Below, piece after piece: positions 49,863 through 58,992 of a DNA stretch of 63,814 bases. The notes beneath the pieces are model-generated. The model had not been told where the DNA came from, did not search any database, and worked only from the letters and a program-made list of their open reading frames with translations. The stretch lies in the NCBI GenBank assembly GCA_016197205.1, contig JACPWG010000098.1:1-63814 (forward strand), written 5' to 3'. The position numbers were made by a program, and so were the translations under genes. This DNA comes from Planctomycetota bacterium. GTDB taxonomy: Bacteria; Planctomycetota; MHYJ01; WSZJ01; JACPWG01. Positions within the stretch are counted from its first letter, which is position 1; each line of letters opens with the position of its first letter.

Positions 49863-51398
49863 ATGCGCTCTGGACTGGACCGGTTGTGGCGCTTCGTCGT
49901 CGAGCGACCGGTGCTGACCCTCGCCCTGCTCGCCTGCACCGCCGCGGGCCTCCTCCTCTGGCACATGTCGGCACTCTCGCGGGGGCTGGTGGAGTACAAG
50001 GCCCTGCAGGACGCGGGCATGTACGCCGACGCCATCTCGACCTTTCGCACGATCTACACCTCGGAAGTCGTCGAGCCGGTCCGCAAGCACGGGATCCAGG
50101 TCACGCACGACTACACCGAGCACCCGGGCGCGATCCCGCTCCCGGCCACGCTCAGCCTCCTCCTCGGGAAGCGGATCGGGGAGCTGAACTCCGGCGTCGA
50201 AACGAGGCTCTACAGCCCGTTCCCCTTTCCGTGGCGGACGGCGGAGGGCGGCCTGCGAGACGAGTTTGCCCGCGAGGCGTGGAAGCGCTTTCAGCAGGCC
50301 CCCGAAGCGGCTTTCTCGCGGTTCGAGGAGCTCGGCGGGCGCCCGGTGCTCCGGTACGCGCGCGCGGACCGCATGCGGGCGGCGTGCGTCGATTGTCACA
50401 ACAGCCACCCCGACTCTCCGAAGCGGGACTGGCGCCTGGGGGACGTCCGCGGGGTCCTCGAGGTGGTCGTGCCCATGCACCGGGTGCAGGCCGAGACGCG
50501 GGCGGGACTCTTGGGGACGTTCGCGCTCCTCGCGGGCGTCACGCTCGCCGGCGTGGGGCTGCTCGCGCTCGTGGTGGGGCGGCTGCGCAGGACGAGCCTG
50601 GAGCTGGCGGCCCGGGTTCAGGACCTCAAGGAGCGCGAAAAACAAGTCGAGACGGCGAACGCACAGCTCCGGGTCGCGCGGGACGAGGCCGTCGCCGCGA
50701 GCCGCGCAAAGAGCCGCTTCCTCGCCGTCATGGGGCACGAGCTGCGGACGCCCTTGAACGCCATCATCGGCTACAGCGAGCTGCTCGAGGAGGAGGCCGC
50801 GGAGCTCGAGGAGGACAAGGACCGTTTTCTGCCCGACCTGCGCAAGATCCACAGGGCCGGGGAGGGGCTCCGCGAGATCGTCACCGAGGTGCTGGAGTTC
50901 TCGAGCGTCGATGCCGGCCAGGCCGACCTCCAGCTACAGCACCTGGATGCGGCCGGACTCGCGCGGGAGGTCGCGGCCACGCACCGGCCGTTGATGGACG
51001 AGGCCGGACACGCCTTCGGGGTCGATTGCCAGGAAGGCGTCGGACAGGTTCGTGCGGACCCGATGAAGTTGCGCTTCTGCCTGTCCACGCTGCTGGCGAA
51101 CGCGCGCAAATTCACGGAGCGTGGGAGGATCACGCTCGGGGTCTCGCGGGAGACCACGGAGGGGAAGACCCTGGTTCAGTTCCGCGTCGAGGACAGCGGG
51201 ATCGGGATGTCGGCGGAGGAAGTGCGCGGGCTGTTCCAGCCCTTCGCGCTCGCGGACGACTCGACCACGCGCAAATACGGCGGCATCGGGCTGGGGCTCG
51301 CGACCACCCGCAGCTTCTGCCGGCTGATGGGAGGGGACGTGACGGTCACGACCGTCAAGGGGCAGGGGTCGACGTTTACGCTGCGGCTGCCAGGGTGA
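49863..51398 (+). CDS. Sensor histidine kinase with c-type-heme DUF3365-like sensor domain
   Basis: 511 aa. Helix 1 (~16-36) and helix 2 (~215-240) enclose a periplasmic sensor of DUF3365/Tll0287 type with a c-heme site C175-V-D-C178-H179. A coiled coil (ELAARVQDLKEREKQVETA) leads to the HisKA domain with phospho-accepting H292 (GHELRTPLNAIIGYS) and an HATPase with LANARKF (N box), DSGIGM (G1) and GGIGLGLA (G2). It should autophosphorylate in response to redox state or a gas ligand of the heme. No response regulator is adjacent; the hybrid kinase at 61-63.5 kb has its own receiver. The cytochrome needs periplasmic heme ligation. Confidence 0.88.
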   Translation: MRSGLDRLWRFVVERPVLTLALLACTAAGLLLWHMSALSRGLVEYKALQDAGMYADAISTFRTIYTSEVVEPVRKHGIQVTHDYTEHPGAIPLPATLSLLLGKRIGELNSGVETRLYSPFPFPWRTAEGGLRDEFAREAWKRFQQAPEAAFSRFEELGGRPVLRYARADRMRAACVDCHNSHPDSPKRDWRLGDVRGVLEVVVPMHRVQAETRAGLLGTFALLAGVTLAGVGLLALVVGRLRRTSLELAARVQDLKEREKQVETANAQLRVARDEAVAASRAKSRFLAVMGHELRTPLNAIIGYSELLEEEAAELEEDKDRFLPDLRKIHRAGEGLREIVTEVLEFSSVDAGQADLQLQHLDAAGLAREVAATHRPLMDEAGHAFGVDCQEGVGQVRADPMKLRFCLSTLLANARKFTERGRITLGVSRETTEGKTLVQFRVEDSGIGMSAEEVRGLFQPFALADDSTTRKYGGIGLGLATTRSFCRLMGGDVTVTTVKGQGSTFTLRLPG

Positions 51399-51437
51399 GG
51401 CGGAGTTGAGATTTCGGATTTCAGCGTTCCGCCCCCG

Positions 51438-52733
51438 CTACGCCCCCAGGAACACCCACGCTGCCAGGAGTCCGCCGGTGCCGAGGCCAAGGACGGCCAG
51501 GGCCGTGCCGGCGCGGCCGCGGAAGCCCGGCCCGCCGCCGGTGAGCACGATGCCGGTCTTCACCAGGGTGTTCGACACCGTCGCCAGGACCACGCTTCGG
51601 ACCGCGACCTCGGCGGTCGAGGAGCCGTCGAGGGTCGCCTGCGCCATCGAGAGCGTGATCGCATCCACGTCCGTCAGGCCCGCCAGCATCGCCGCGAGGT
51701 ACACGCCGCGGTCGCCGAGCGAAGACCGTGCGAGCTTGATCACCACCACGACCACCGCGAAGACGACGGCGAACTTGATCGCGGGGAGGAGCTCGAAGGG
51801 GTTCTTGAGCTGGACTTTCGCTTCCCCGGCTTCCTGTTCGGCGGACGCGGGGGTGCGGGCGAGGAGCCCCGCCAGGACGAGCCCCAGGAGCAGGGACGCG
51901 CCCAGGAGCGGCGCGAGTTCGGCGGCCAGGGCGGGGTTGACGGCAAGGGCTTCGACGAAGAGGCGAGGGTACAGGATCGTGCACGCGATCACCACCGCCA
52001 TGGCGTAGGGTTTCAGGAGGGAGGGCGCCGCCCCCCGGCTGCGCTGCGAGAAGGTGAGCGTCACGGCCGTCGACGAGGCGAGGCCGCCCAGAAGGCCGGT
52101 GAGCCCGATCCCCGCCCGCGGGCCGACGATCTTGACGAGGAGGTAGCCCGCGAAGCTGATCCCCGACATGAGGACCACCATCCACCAGACCACGTACGGG
52201 TTGAGGAGGCCCCCCGGGCCGAACGCGCGGTTCGGCAGGATGGGCAGGATCACCAAGCTGACGAGGCCGAATTTGATGGAGTTCGAGATGTCCTCGGGAC
52301 TGACCTTGGTGACGAGGGCATGGAGACTCTCGCGGTAGGCGAGCAGCGCCATCGCGCCGAGGGTCACGGCCGCGGCCTCGAGGTAGCCGCCCTGCTGGAC
52401 CAGGGCCCCGATGAGGAACGCGAAAAGAAAAGTGACCTCGGTCGTGACCCCCTTGTCCTCCTTCACGTCGGCCACGTACGAGATCGCGGCGAGCGTCCCG
52501 ACGCACGCGAGGGAGACGACGAGGACCGCCACGTTCGTCGCGGCGGCGACCGTCGCCGCGAGGCAGCCCATCGCGCCCACCAGGGAGAAGGTGCGGATGC
52601 CGGCGAAGGGACCGCGCCCCGTCTCCGTCTGCCCCGCGCGCTGTCGCTCCAGCCCGAGCGCCATCCCCAGCAGGCCCGAGAGCAGCACCTGCCAAAGGAA
52701 GGGCAGCAGGTTTTCCGACGACTTCAGGCCCAT
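51438..52733 (-). CDS. MgtC/SapB-DUF4010 membrane protein
   Basis: 431 aa with about 12 membrane helices. The N-terminal third is MgtC/SapB-like (LLSGLLGMALGLERQRAG, then GIRTFSLVGAMG). The remainder is a DUF4010 domain with GGLASSTAVTLTFSQRS and, near the end, LAGLTDVDAITLSMAQ; these polar motifs inside helices suggest ion or solute transport. The substrate is unknown. It lies downstream of the inositol-phosphate synthase gene, separated by a strong terminator, so it needs its own promoter, which I cannot see. Confidence 0.88.
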   Translation of the reverse strand: MGLKSSENLLPFLWQVLLSGLLGMALGLERQRAGQTETGRGPFAGIRTFSLVGAMGCLAATVAAATNVAVLVVSLACVGTLAAISYVADVKEDKGVTTEVTFLFAFLIGALVQQGGYLEAAAVTLGAMALLAYRESLHALVTKVSPEDISNSIKFGLVSLVILPILPNRAFGPGGLLNPYVVWWMVVLMSGISFAGYLLVKIVGPRAGIGLTGLLGGLASSTAVTLTFSQRSRGAAPSLLKPYAMAVVIACTILYPRLFVEALAVNPALAAELAPLLGASLLLGLVLAGLLARTPASAEQEAGEAKVQLKNPFELLPAIKFAVVFAVVVVVIKLARSSLGDRGVYLAAMLAGLTDVDAITLSMAQATLDGSSTAEVAVRSVVLATVSNTLVKTGIVLTGGGPGFRGRAGTALAVLGLGTGGLLAAWVFLGA

Positions 52734-52765
52734 GGCGCGGCGCGCCCTCCAGTTCAGGCAAGGAA

Positions 52766-52805
52766 GAAAAAGGGGGCTGATCAGGTGAACACCTGACCAG
52801 CCCCC
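52766..52805 (-). terminator. Rho-independent terminator after inositol-phosphate synthase
   Basis: On the minus strand a 16-bp stem with one mismatch (GGGGGCTGGTCAGGTG / CACCTGATCAGCCCCC) with a two-base loop, followed by TTTTTC. It lies 43 bp after the synthase stop codon. Confidence 0.88.
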
Positions 52806-52847
52806 GAGAGGGTTCCAGTCGATCGGAGCCGGGTGGCGGCGGGACGA

Positions 52848-54038
52848 CTACCGCTCGCGCTTGGCCTCCAGGAACTCCTTGAGGAACAGCCGGGCCTGGC
52901 TGTCCGGGATCTGCTGGGGCGGATGCTTCATCGTGTAGGCGCACACGCTGGTCAAGGGGCCGCCGAGCTTGCGCTGACGGGCGATCTTGACGAACCGGAT
53001 GGCATCGACGACCACGCCGGCGCTGTTCGGCGAGTCCTCGTCGGACAGGCGCAGCTCGATGTTGATCGGGATGCCGCCCCAGTGACGCCCCTCGACCCGG
53101 ATGTAGGAGATCTTGTTGTCGTTCTGCCACGGCACGTAGTCCGACGGGCCGATGTGGATGTTCTCGTCCTGGAAGTCCTCGCCGAGGATCGACTTCACCG
53201 CCATCGTCTTCGACTTCTTCTTCGACGCGAGCCGGCTGCGATTGAGCATGTTGAGGAAGTCGGTGTTTCCGCCGGTGTTGAGCTGGTAGGTCCGGTCCAC
53301 CTTCACGCCCCTGTCCATGCAGAGCTGCGCGAGGGTGCGGTGGAGGATCGTGGCGCCGAGCTGGCTCTTCACGTCGTCGCCGACGATCGGGATGCCCTTC
53401 TCCCGGAACCGGCCCGCCCATTCCGGATTCGAGACGATGAACGCGGGCATGCAGTTCACGAGGCTCACGCCGGCCTCGAGCGCGCGCTCGGCGTAGTACC
53501 GGGCGGCCTCCTCAGACCCGACCGGGACGTAGTTGAGGAGCACCTCCGCGCCGCTGTCCTTCAGGATCTTGGTCACGTCGCAGGGCTTGGTCTTCGAGGG
53601 CAGGAACGTCCGGTGCGCGGGGAAGTCCTTCATGTGCTCGCTCACGCCGTCGAGCACGTGGCCCATGCTGACCTTGACGCCGGTCTTGGCGAGTTTTTCG
53701 CAGATGGTCTTCGTGCAATTGGGGAGCGCGAAGATCGCCTCCTCGAGGGGCTTGCCGATTTTGCGTTCGTCGATGTCGAAGGCCGCGACGAATTCGATGT
53801 CGTGCGCGCGGTAGCCGCCGATCTCCTCGTGCATCAGGCCGATCGAACGGAGGGACTCGCCATGGCCGTTGCCGTTCCCATTGCCGTGGCCGTTCCCGTT
53901 TCCATTCCCGTTGCCATTCCCGTTCCCGTTTCCGCCGTTCCCGTTCGACTTCCGGGCCTGCCGATAGAACTCCACGCCCTGGATGAGAGAGCTCGCGCAG
54001 TTCCCGACGCCGACCACGGCTACCCTGATCTTATCCAT
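52848..54038 (-). CDS. ino1: myo-inositol-1-phosphate synthase (bacterial Ino1 type)
   Basis: 396 aa, NAD-dependent conversion of glucose 6-phosphate to 1L-myo-inositol 1-phosphate in the cytoplasm. The N-terminal Rossmann motif VVGVGNCASSLIQG, LNYVPVGSEEAARYYAERAL, GDDVKSQLGATILHR and LNTGGNTDFLNM are diagnostic of the family; K residues in SRLASKKKSKT are the catalytic/phosphate-binding segment. ATG 54038 follows AAGGAG with ten-base spacing; a start 12 codons earlier is less good. An Asn-Gly-(His) tract (residues 31-58), encoded by a simple repeat, is inserted after the first helix. It follows the beta-barrel gene by 98 bp on the same strand. It probably supplies inositol phosphate for the 37-47 kb cluster. 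Confidence 0.92.
   Translation of the reverse strand: MDKIRVAVVGVGNCASSLIQGVEFYRQARKSNGNGGNGNGNGNGNGNGNGHGNGNGNGHGESLRSIGLMHEEIGGYRAHDIEFVAAFDIDERKIGKPLEEAIFALPNCTKTICEKLAKTGVKVSMGHVLDGVSEHMKDFPAHRTFLPSKTKPCDVTKILKDSGAEVLLNYVPVGSEEAARYYAERALEAGVSLVNCMPAFIVSNPEWAGRFREKGIPIVGDDVKSQLGATILHRTLAQLCMDRGVKVDRTYQLNTGGNTDFLNMLNRSRLASKKKSKTMAVKSILGEDFQDENIHIGPSDYVPWQNDNKISYIRVEGRHWGGIPINIELRLSDEDSPNSAGVVVDAIRFVKIARQRKLGGPLTSVCAYTMKHPPQQIPDSQARLFLKEFLEAKRER
53865..53948 (-). repeat. Asn-Gly hexanucleotide repeat inside the synthase gene
   Basis: Imperfect AACGGN/AATGGN units coding for NG dipeptides with two HG. Absent from the normal family fold. Likely to vary in length by slippage. Confidence 0.85.
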
Positions 54039-54136
54039 GCTACTTGAACTCCTTGAGAGACCGACAACATGCACGTTTCACGACCGCGCGTCGTCCGCCA
54101 AGATCCCCGCAGGGGATCTAAGGTTCCTCCTCACGA

Positions 54137-55366
54137 CTAGAACGGAAAGCTGAACCCGCCAAAGACGTTCACTCCCTCGCGCCCGTAGGACACGGTGATG
54201 CCGCCCACCACGTTGGGCCGGGACAACAGGCGCGCCGTCGCGCCGGGATTCACCTGGATCTTCGAAAAGACGTCTTCCCCCGAGAACACCTGCCCGACGT
54301 CGAGGTGCGGGGCGACCTCCAACTCGATCTTGTAGCCCAGGATCTTCGTCCGATAGATCCGGATCCGCTCCTCGAAATTCAACAGCCAGGCGTGGCGGTC
54401 GATGAAGCGATCGCCGCCGAAGGCCCGGAGCGAATTCGACCCGCCAAGCGAAGCCTGCTCGAAAAACGGCGCGTCCGGCCCGCTCGTAAAATCGAGCCGC
54501 GCGCGGCCGACGAAGACGAACTGGCGGTCTTCGCCGTGCGGGAGGAACTTCCGGCCTTCGACGTTCCATTTTTCGAAAACCGTCGGGGTGTCGCCGGCGA
54601 TCCCCGTGACGAGCTCGAACTGCCCGGAGAGCAGGAGCCCCTCCGTCGGCGTCTGTCCGTTGTCCCGGGTATCGTACGAAGCGTACAGGCGGTGGCCGAG
54701 CAGGGTCACGCCATCCACGCCGCGCGCATCCGGGAACACGTCGCCCGTGAAAGGAAGCGTGTCCACGGTGCCGCGCCCGATGTCGACGTCCCGGTAGCGC
54801 TCCCCCACGCCGACGGTCAGATGCGGGGTCAAGTTCTTGCCGAAGCCGAAGCCGTAGGACAGCTCCTCGACCTTGTGGTTGGATTCATCCCGCTCCCGCG
54901 AATCGGGGCCGAAGCCGTAGAAGCGCTCAAACCCGTCCTGGAAGTATTTGACCTGGGCCTCCACGGCGTACTTTTCATCGAAGATCTTCTTGTCGGAGTA
55001 CTTGAGCCGGATCTCCCGGTCGACGATGCTCGAGTAGGACAGGACGGCCTTGTATTCCTGATGGTCGGAGGGATAGCCGAACGCGACCAGGCCGCCCGTG
55101 AAGCCGTTGTGAACGTTGTATTGCGCGAGGGGGGCGATGACGTGGGTGATTTCGTTTTCGGGATTGGTGATGAGGAAGACGCCGACCGCGCCGAAGGTGT
55201 CCCCCTCATCGCGATTGCCCCGGTAGGTCGGAAACGGGTAGAAGTGAAGCTCGTCTGCCGGCGCGAGGCCGCCCGCGAAGGCGAGCAGGACGAGAACGAG
55301 TGTCGCGCGGGCGAGGGAGGGGCGGCGACCGCAGGAAGGACGGCCTTTTCGGTCGACCACAAGCAT
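54137..55366 (-). CDS. Outer-membrane beta-barrel protein (BamA/surface-antigen type)
   Basis: A 409-aa protein with a signal peptide ending near ADELHF (residue 37) and a 16-strand-like barrel of alternating hydrophobic/polar residues, matching the bacterial surface antigen (PF01103) C-terminal domain. It lacks POTRA domains. SLGGSNSLRAFGGDRFIDR corresponds to the conserved L6 loop of BamA/TamA relatives (normally VRGF). The last residue is Phe in FGGFSFPF, the usual barrel C-terminus. Presence shows a diderm envelope. It could be an autonomous translocator or a lipid-handling porin; no partner helps decide. Same strand as, and 98 bp upstream of, the inositol-phosphate synthase. Confidence 0.85.
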   Translation of the reverse strand: MLVVDRKGRPSCGRRPSLARATLVLVLLAFAGGLAPADELHFYPFPTYRGNRDEGDTFGAVGVFLITNPENEITHVIAPLAQYNVHNGFTGGLVAFGYPSDHQEYKAVLSYSSIVDREIRLKYSDKKIFDEKYAVEAQVKYFQDGFERFYGFGPDSRERDESNHKVEELSYGFGFGKNLTPHLTVGVGERYRDVDIGRGTVDTLPFTGDVFPDARGVDGVTLLGHRLYASYDTRDNGQTPTEGLLLSGQFELVTGIAGDTPTVFEKWNVEGRKFLPHGEDRQFVFVGRARLDFTSGPDAPFFEQASLGGSNSLRAFGGDRFIDRHAWLLNFEERIRIYRTKILGYKIELEVAPHLDVGQVFSGEDVFSKIQVNPGATARLLSRPNVVGGITVSYGREGVNVFGGFSFPF

Positions 55367-55816
55367 GCTCCGAAAGGACGACGCCCGGCGGGCAGCAGCC
55401 CGCGCCCCCCGGCGTCACGACGAGCACCCCTCATCCTCGAAGTCCCCCTCGACGCGTAAGCAGGAGAAGCGCCAAAGGAAAGCGCGGCATCTTAGCGAGC
55501 GTGCAAGGCGGTGTCAATAAAAAACTTCACCCGCGTCGCGGATTATCGGACGCGCGCAGGAGCGTCCCCGCCGCCATCTCGCGGGCCTGCACGCCCTGGG
55601 TACCGCCCCACAGAATTGGGTGACCCCGTTCCTCGGCGATTTCGGCCGCCAGCTTCCCCCCTTCGCGCTGCGGCGCCTCGGGGCGCAGGCCGTTGCGCTC
55701 GCTCGACGTAGTTCTCCGTTCCTAGGCCTCGCTCGCGCGCCTCGCGGGCGGCCGAACCTGCCTTCCGCCACGGGTCACCGACTTCCGTGGAGCGGTACTG
55801 AGCGGCCGGCGCGCGC
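55367..55816. other. 450-bp gap containing an R1 element
   Basis: Left ~230 bp are GC-rich leader of the beta-barrel gene; the rest is the repeat at 55600-55798. No gene is visible. Confidence 0.5.
55600..55798 (+). repeat. Repeat family R1 (MITE-like), complete 199-bp copy
   Basis: Left terminus GTACCGCCCCACAGAATTGG, right terminus (reverse-complemented) GTACCGCTCCACGGAAGTCG. Same orientation as 1-139. Longer than the 164-bp copy by an inserted GC-rich stretch near 55650-55690. It ends 19 bp from the stop codon of the next gene. Confidence 0.85.
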
Positions 55817-57301
55817 CTACCGCTTCTTCATCCCCGTGAACAGCGGCAGGTTCCCCTTCCGGACCTGCAGGACGATCATGTAGCTCGCCGTGGTCCACGC
55901 CGGCCCCATCCCCCGGTCGGTGTTCGAGTGCAGCGCGATCGACTCCTCGGTCGGCCGGGCCGAGAAGGAGCCGTCCGGCCGACGCGCCGCCAGGAATTCC
56001 AACTGGAAGAGGTCGTTGAGCTTCTGCCAGAATTTCGCCTCCAGGTGACAGCTCGCCACCGACGCCGCCAGGAAGTGCATCACCGGCGAGACGTGACCGT
56101 GCGGAAGGTCCGCCATCGTCCGGTCCAGGAACCCCACCATCTTCGGGAAGAACGGATGGTTCCGCTGCGAAAGCAGTGAGAACGCCACGATCGCCCCCGC
56201 CGTCCGCCCGGGGTCACCGTTCCCCTTCTGCCCGGGGTTCGGGCTGTATCCGACCCCGCCGTCGCCGCCGCTCGTCTCCTCGATCCAGGCCATCGCCTTC
56301 CGCACCGGCTCCGCCGGTACCGCGATCTTGAGCTGCTGCATCATCCCGAGCGACGCAAGGCAGTAGTTGGACATGATCTCCAGTTCGACGTAGCCCAGCG
56401 CGTTCGGCCCCCCCGGCCCGTGCGCCCACCCGCCGCTCGGCTCCTGGTTCTTCAGGATCAGGTCGCGCAGCTCCTCCAGTTTCCGCTTCACCGCCGGGTC
56501 CGGGGAGCGCCGGTAGCACTCCGCCAGAAAGATCGGCGCGTAGCCGAGCTGCCAGTTGATCTGGTTCCAGTTCCCGCCGCTGCCGCCCAGCTTGCCCAGG
56601 CCGTGCTCATCGTCCTTGCCGGCGTTGGCAAGGAGGTACTTCAGGCACTTCTGGAGCTGCTCGGCGCCGGGGCCGCCCGACGGGGCGCCGCCCGCTGCCA
56701 GGAAGGCGAGGCCGGCCAGGGTCGTGACGACGACATGGCCGTTCAAGCCGCCGGTCTGCGCCTCGAAGGAACCGTCCCCCTGCTGCGCCTTCGCCAGCCA
56801 CTCGAGCGACTGCGCGCCCATCCGGTCGCAGCGCGGACACTTCACCGGGCAGGTCGAAGCATGCTTGCCGAGAAACTCAGGCTTCAGCTTGATCGCGGTC
56901 TTCTTGCCGTCGCGGAATACCCCCAGGTCGAGGCTGCCGTTCTGCACCTGCGCGGCCCGATCGACGGCATCCACCAGGGCGTAGACCGGATCGGGCTTCT
57001 GCGGCAGGGCGCCCGACCCCAGGGCCATGAGCACGTCTCCGACCTTCAGCCCCGCGCGCTCGCCCGCGCCGCCCGGGAGGATCGTGACGAGCTTGATCGC
57101 CGCCCCGCCCTCCGGCACGCCGAACGCGCGGGCCTCGTTCTTGCCTATCGGCAGTCCCTCCGCCCCGAGGCTGCCGAGATTGAACGCGTCCGGACCGTCG
57201 TCCCCCGGAAAACCCGGCTTGGCGGGCGCGTCGGCGACGAGCAGGGCGAGGACGGCGAAGACGAAGAGACACACGAGGGGAGCCAGGCGCCGACGGGGCA
57301 T
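55817..57301 (-). CDS. Exported PDZ plus alpha-alpha toroid (prenyltransferase/squalene-cyclase-like) protein
   Basis: A 494-aa protein with a signal peptide (LVCLFVFAVLALLVA). Residues ~55-140 are a PDZ domain (ILPGGAGERAGLKVGDVLMA). CPVKCPRCD near 150-160 may bind metal. Residues ~165-490 contain repeated helical pairs with QxxDGSF/GGxG turns (QQGDGSFEAQ, GGWAHGPGG, GGVGYSPNPG), the alpha6-alpha6 toroid shared by terpene cyclases, prenyltransferases and complement-like proteins. The cyclase DxDD acid motif is not seen, so binding or scaffolding in the periplasm is more likely than catalysis. It has a good promoter upstream (57362-57389). Confidence 0.8.
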   Translation of the reverse strand: MPRRRLAPLVCLFVFAVLALLVADAPAKPGFPGDDGPDAFNLGSLGAEGLPIGKNEARAFGVPEGGAAIKLVTILPGGAGERAGLKVGDVLMALGSGALPQKPDPVYALVDAVDRAAQVQNGSLDLGVFRDGKKTAIKLKPEFLGKHASTCPVKCPRCDRMGAQSLEWLAKAQQGDGSFEAQTGGLNGHVVVTTLAGLAFLAAGGAPSGGPGAEQLQKCLKYLLANAGKDDEHGLGKLGGSGGNWNQINWQLGYAPIFLAECYRRSPDPAVKRKLEELRDLILKNQEPSGGWAHGPGGPNALGYVELEIMSNYCLASLGMMQQLKIAVPAEPVRKAMAWIEETSGGDGGVGYSPNPGQKGNGDPGRTAGAIVAFSLLSQRNHPFFPKMVGFLDRTMADLPHGHVSPVMHFLAASVASCHLEAKFWQKLNDLFQLEFLAARRPDGSFSARPTEESIALHSNTDRGMGPAWTTASYMIVLQVRKGNLPLFTGMKKR

Positions 57302-57361
57302 GCTTCCTTCCTCCGAAGCCGACCGACTGAAATGCGAGGACCCAGTTCGCGCGGGGGCGGG

Positions 57362-57389
57362 ATTATACCAGAAGGGCGGGCCCGCGCAA
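57362..57389 (-). promoter_or_regulatory. Promoter for the PDZ/toroid gene
   Basis: On the minus strand: TTGCGC (57384-57389), 16-bp spacer, TATAAT (57362-57367). The leader to ATG 57301 is about 54 bases. Confidence 0.6.
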
Positions 57390-57540
57390 CCCCAACCGCC
57401 ACTACGATACCGGGCCTCGGCCCGAATCGTTGGAAAACCGTCGAGGGTCGGAAAAATCGGGAACCGCGCGCGGGCGGACCGCTTCCAAGCCGTATCCGTC
57501 TGGAAGTCACCAGGAAGCGAAACCCGATCGGAGGTTTTCT

Positions 57541-58470
57541 ATGCGGTGGAATTTGGCCGGAGGCCCCTTGCTGTCGGGGCTCGCCGCGGGGCTGGCGGCC
57601 CTGGCGTTGGTCGGGCCGGGTCGTGCGGTCGGTTGTGGCACCGAGGAGTTGGAAAGGGCCGCCGACCGCGCGGGCGCCCCCTATGCCGGGGAAGCGAAAA
57701 TGCGGCGGCCGACGCGACCGCCGGGCGGCGTGTGGCCCGACTACAACCGCTACGTCCAGTGGTATGAGTCGGTCCCCGAGGCGCGTCAGGCCGCGCTCCG
57801 GCAAGGACGCATGCTCTTCGTGATGCAGCTCGTCGGCAACCTGCGCGACGACGGCTGCTGAGCGGCCGGCCAGCATACGAGAACCGTGACGTTCTCGGAT
57901 CCGTCCGTGTCCGCCCTCCTGGGCCGCGAATTCATCTGCGCCTGGGTCAACACGCGCCCGGAGCTTCCCGCGACCCATTTCGGCATCATCCCGCCCGACG
58001 CCATGGACTGGCGACGCAACTTCCCGCAGGGGACCGGGAACACCAACGTGACGATGTTCTTCTGCTCGTCGGACGGTCGCGTGCTTTCCCATCTCGAAGG
58101 TTTCTGGGCGCCCGCGGCCTTCGTACGCGAGGCCCGGTACGTCCTGCAGGCGCGCGACCGGCTGACCGTGCGCGGGGTCGAGGTGCCGGAGAACGCCGCG
58201 CTGGAGGGCGTGCGGGACATGCATCGCCAGGCGATCGCGGACTACCGCTACGAGGGCGGCCTGGGCTGGAGGGAACCCGGGGAGTCCCCCGTTCCGATGC
58301 ACGAGCGGCCGCGTCCCCCGTGGGACGAGGAGGGCCGTCGTCGGCCGCACCCGATCGACAACGCGTTCCTTCAACTGATCCGCTTCCACGAATTCGAGTT
58401 GTCGAATCCCCTGCGGCGGGTGGACGGGGCGCTGACCGAGCGCCTCCCCATCATTCAGACCGGCGGCTGA
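57541..58470 (+). CDS. Exported thioredoxin-like protein with in-frame UGA (probable selenoprotein)
   Basis: Two frames that look separate (57541-57861 and 57886-58470) are in the same phase, divided only by TGA at 57859-57861. Read through, they give a 309-aa protein with a signal peptide (SGLAAGLAALALVG), a thioredoxin-like first half (QGRMLFVMQLVGN), the UGA at codon 107 directly after Cys106 (DDGC-U-AAGQHTR), and the typical continuation FSDPSVSALLGREFICAWVN then VTMFFCSSDGRVLSHLEGF. The UGA falls where such proteins carry redox cysteines. A hairpin at 57878-57897 fits bacterial SECIS rules. Start ATG 57541 has CGGAGG eight bases upstream. The alternative is a nonsense mutation. A terminator follows at 58535. 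Confidence 0.75.
57859..57897 (+). promoter_or_regulatory. UGA codon plus SECIS-like hairpin
   Basis: Stem CGAGAAC (57878-57884) / GTTCTCG (57891-57897), perfect 7 bp, apical loop CGTGAC with G as second base. 23 bases lie between UGA and the loop. Bacterial SECIS elements usually sit at this distance with a G in the first two loop positions. Confidence 0.65.
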
Positions 58471-58534
58471 AAGTAGGGCAACGGACCGCCCACCGTGCGT
58501 GGGTGAACCCAAACTCTCCGAGCCTTCCCCGAAC

Positions 58535-58572
58535 GGACGGGGCGACCCCGCGTCGTCCCGTCCTTTTTTTTC
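58535..58572 (+). terminator. Rho-independent terminator
   Basis: Stem GGACGGGGCGAC / GTCGTCCCGTCC with one mismatch, five-base loop, then nine T. Ends the thioredoxin-like gene transcript, 65 bp after its stop. Confidence 0.88.
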
Positions 58573-58992
58573 AACGAGCCGAACTGAAGCTAAAATCGGT
58601 CTCCCCGTGGGTTGCCAGAGATCCTCACCGGTAAAGGACGGTGGACTCGGCGCCCGGCCTCTGCGTCTCCGCGTCTCTGTGTAAGAGTCTCACCTTCGAC
58701 CCACTCGGCCGGCCCGAATTTCAAATTGCAAAAAGTCAAATTTCAAATTTCAAATCTCCCTCGCGTCTAGCGGGGACGCGGAGCCATGATCCAGCCATTT
58801 GTCGCCCACGGTCGAGTTTAGCCTCAGTTCGGGTCCTTGTTTTTTTTTCATTGTGCATGCGCGAAAAGGGCGGCATTCGCGGTTCCGTCCGTCCCTTCGC
58901 GGTGCCCATGGGTTTCCCTTGTGCCGATGCCCTCCCCATGCTAGTCTCGCCCGCGAAATCCTCCTCCCGAAGTATTGGACGGAGCGACTCTC
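58573..58992. other. Intergenic region with word repeats
   Basis: 58660-58690 carries CTCTGCGTCTCCGCGTCTCT (family of 41573-41612). 58716-58758 is a run of CAAATTTCAAATTTC words. The remaining ~230 bp before TTG 58993 hold no recognised gene; T-runs at 58835-58850 occur. Confidence 0.55.

Noticed and set aside
51421..53421. A 666-codon minus-strand frame spanning two genes
   Set aside because: It crosses a strong terminator and lies out of frame with both the MgtC-like and inositol-phosphate synthase genes.
57886..58470. Independent gene starting at GTG 57886
   Set aside because: It is in the same frame as 57541-57861, begins inside the SECIS-like hairpin without a ribosome-binding site, and lacks the N-terminal half of the fold.
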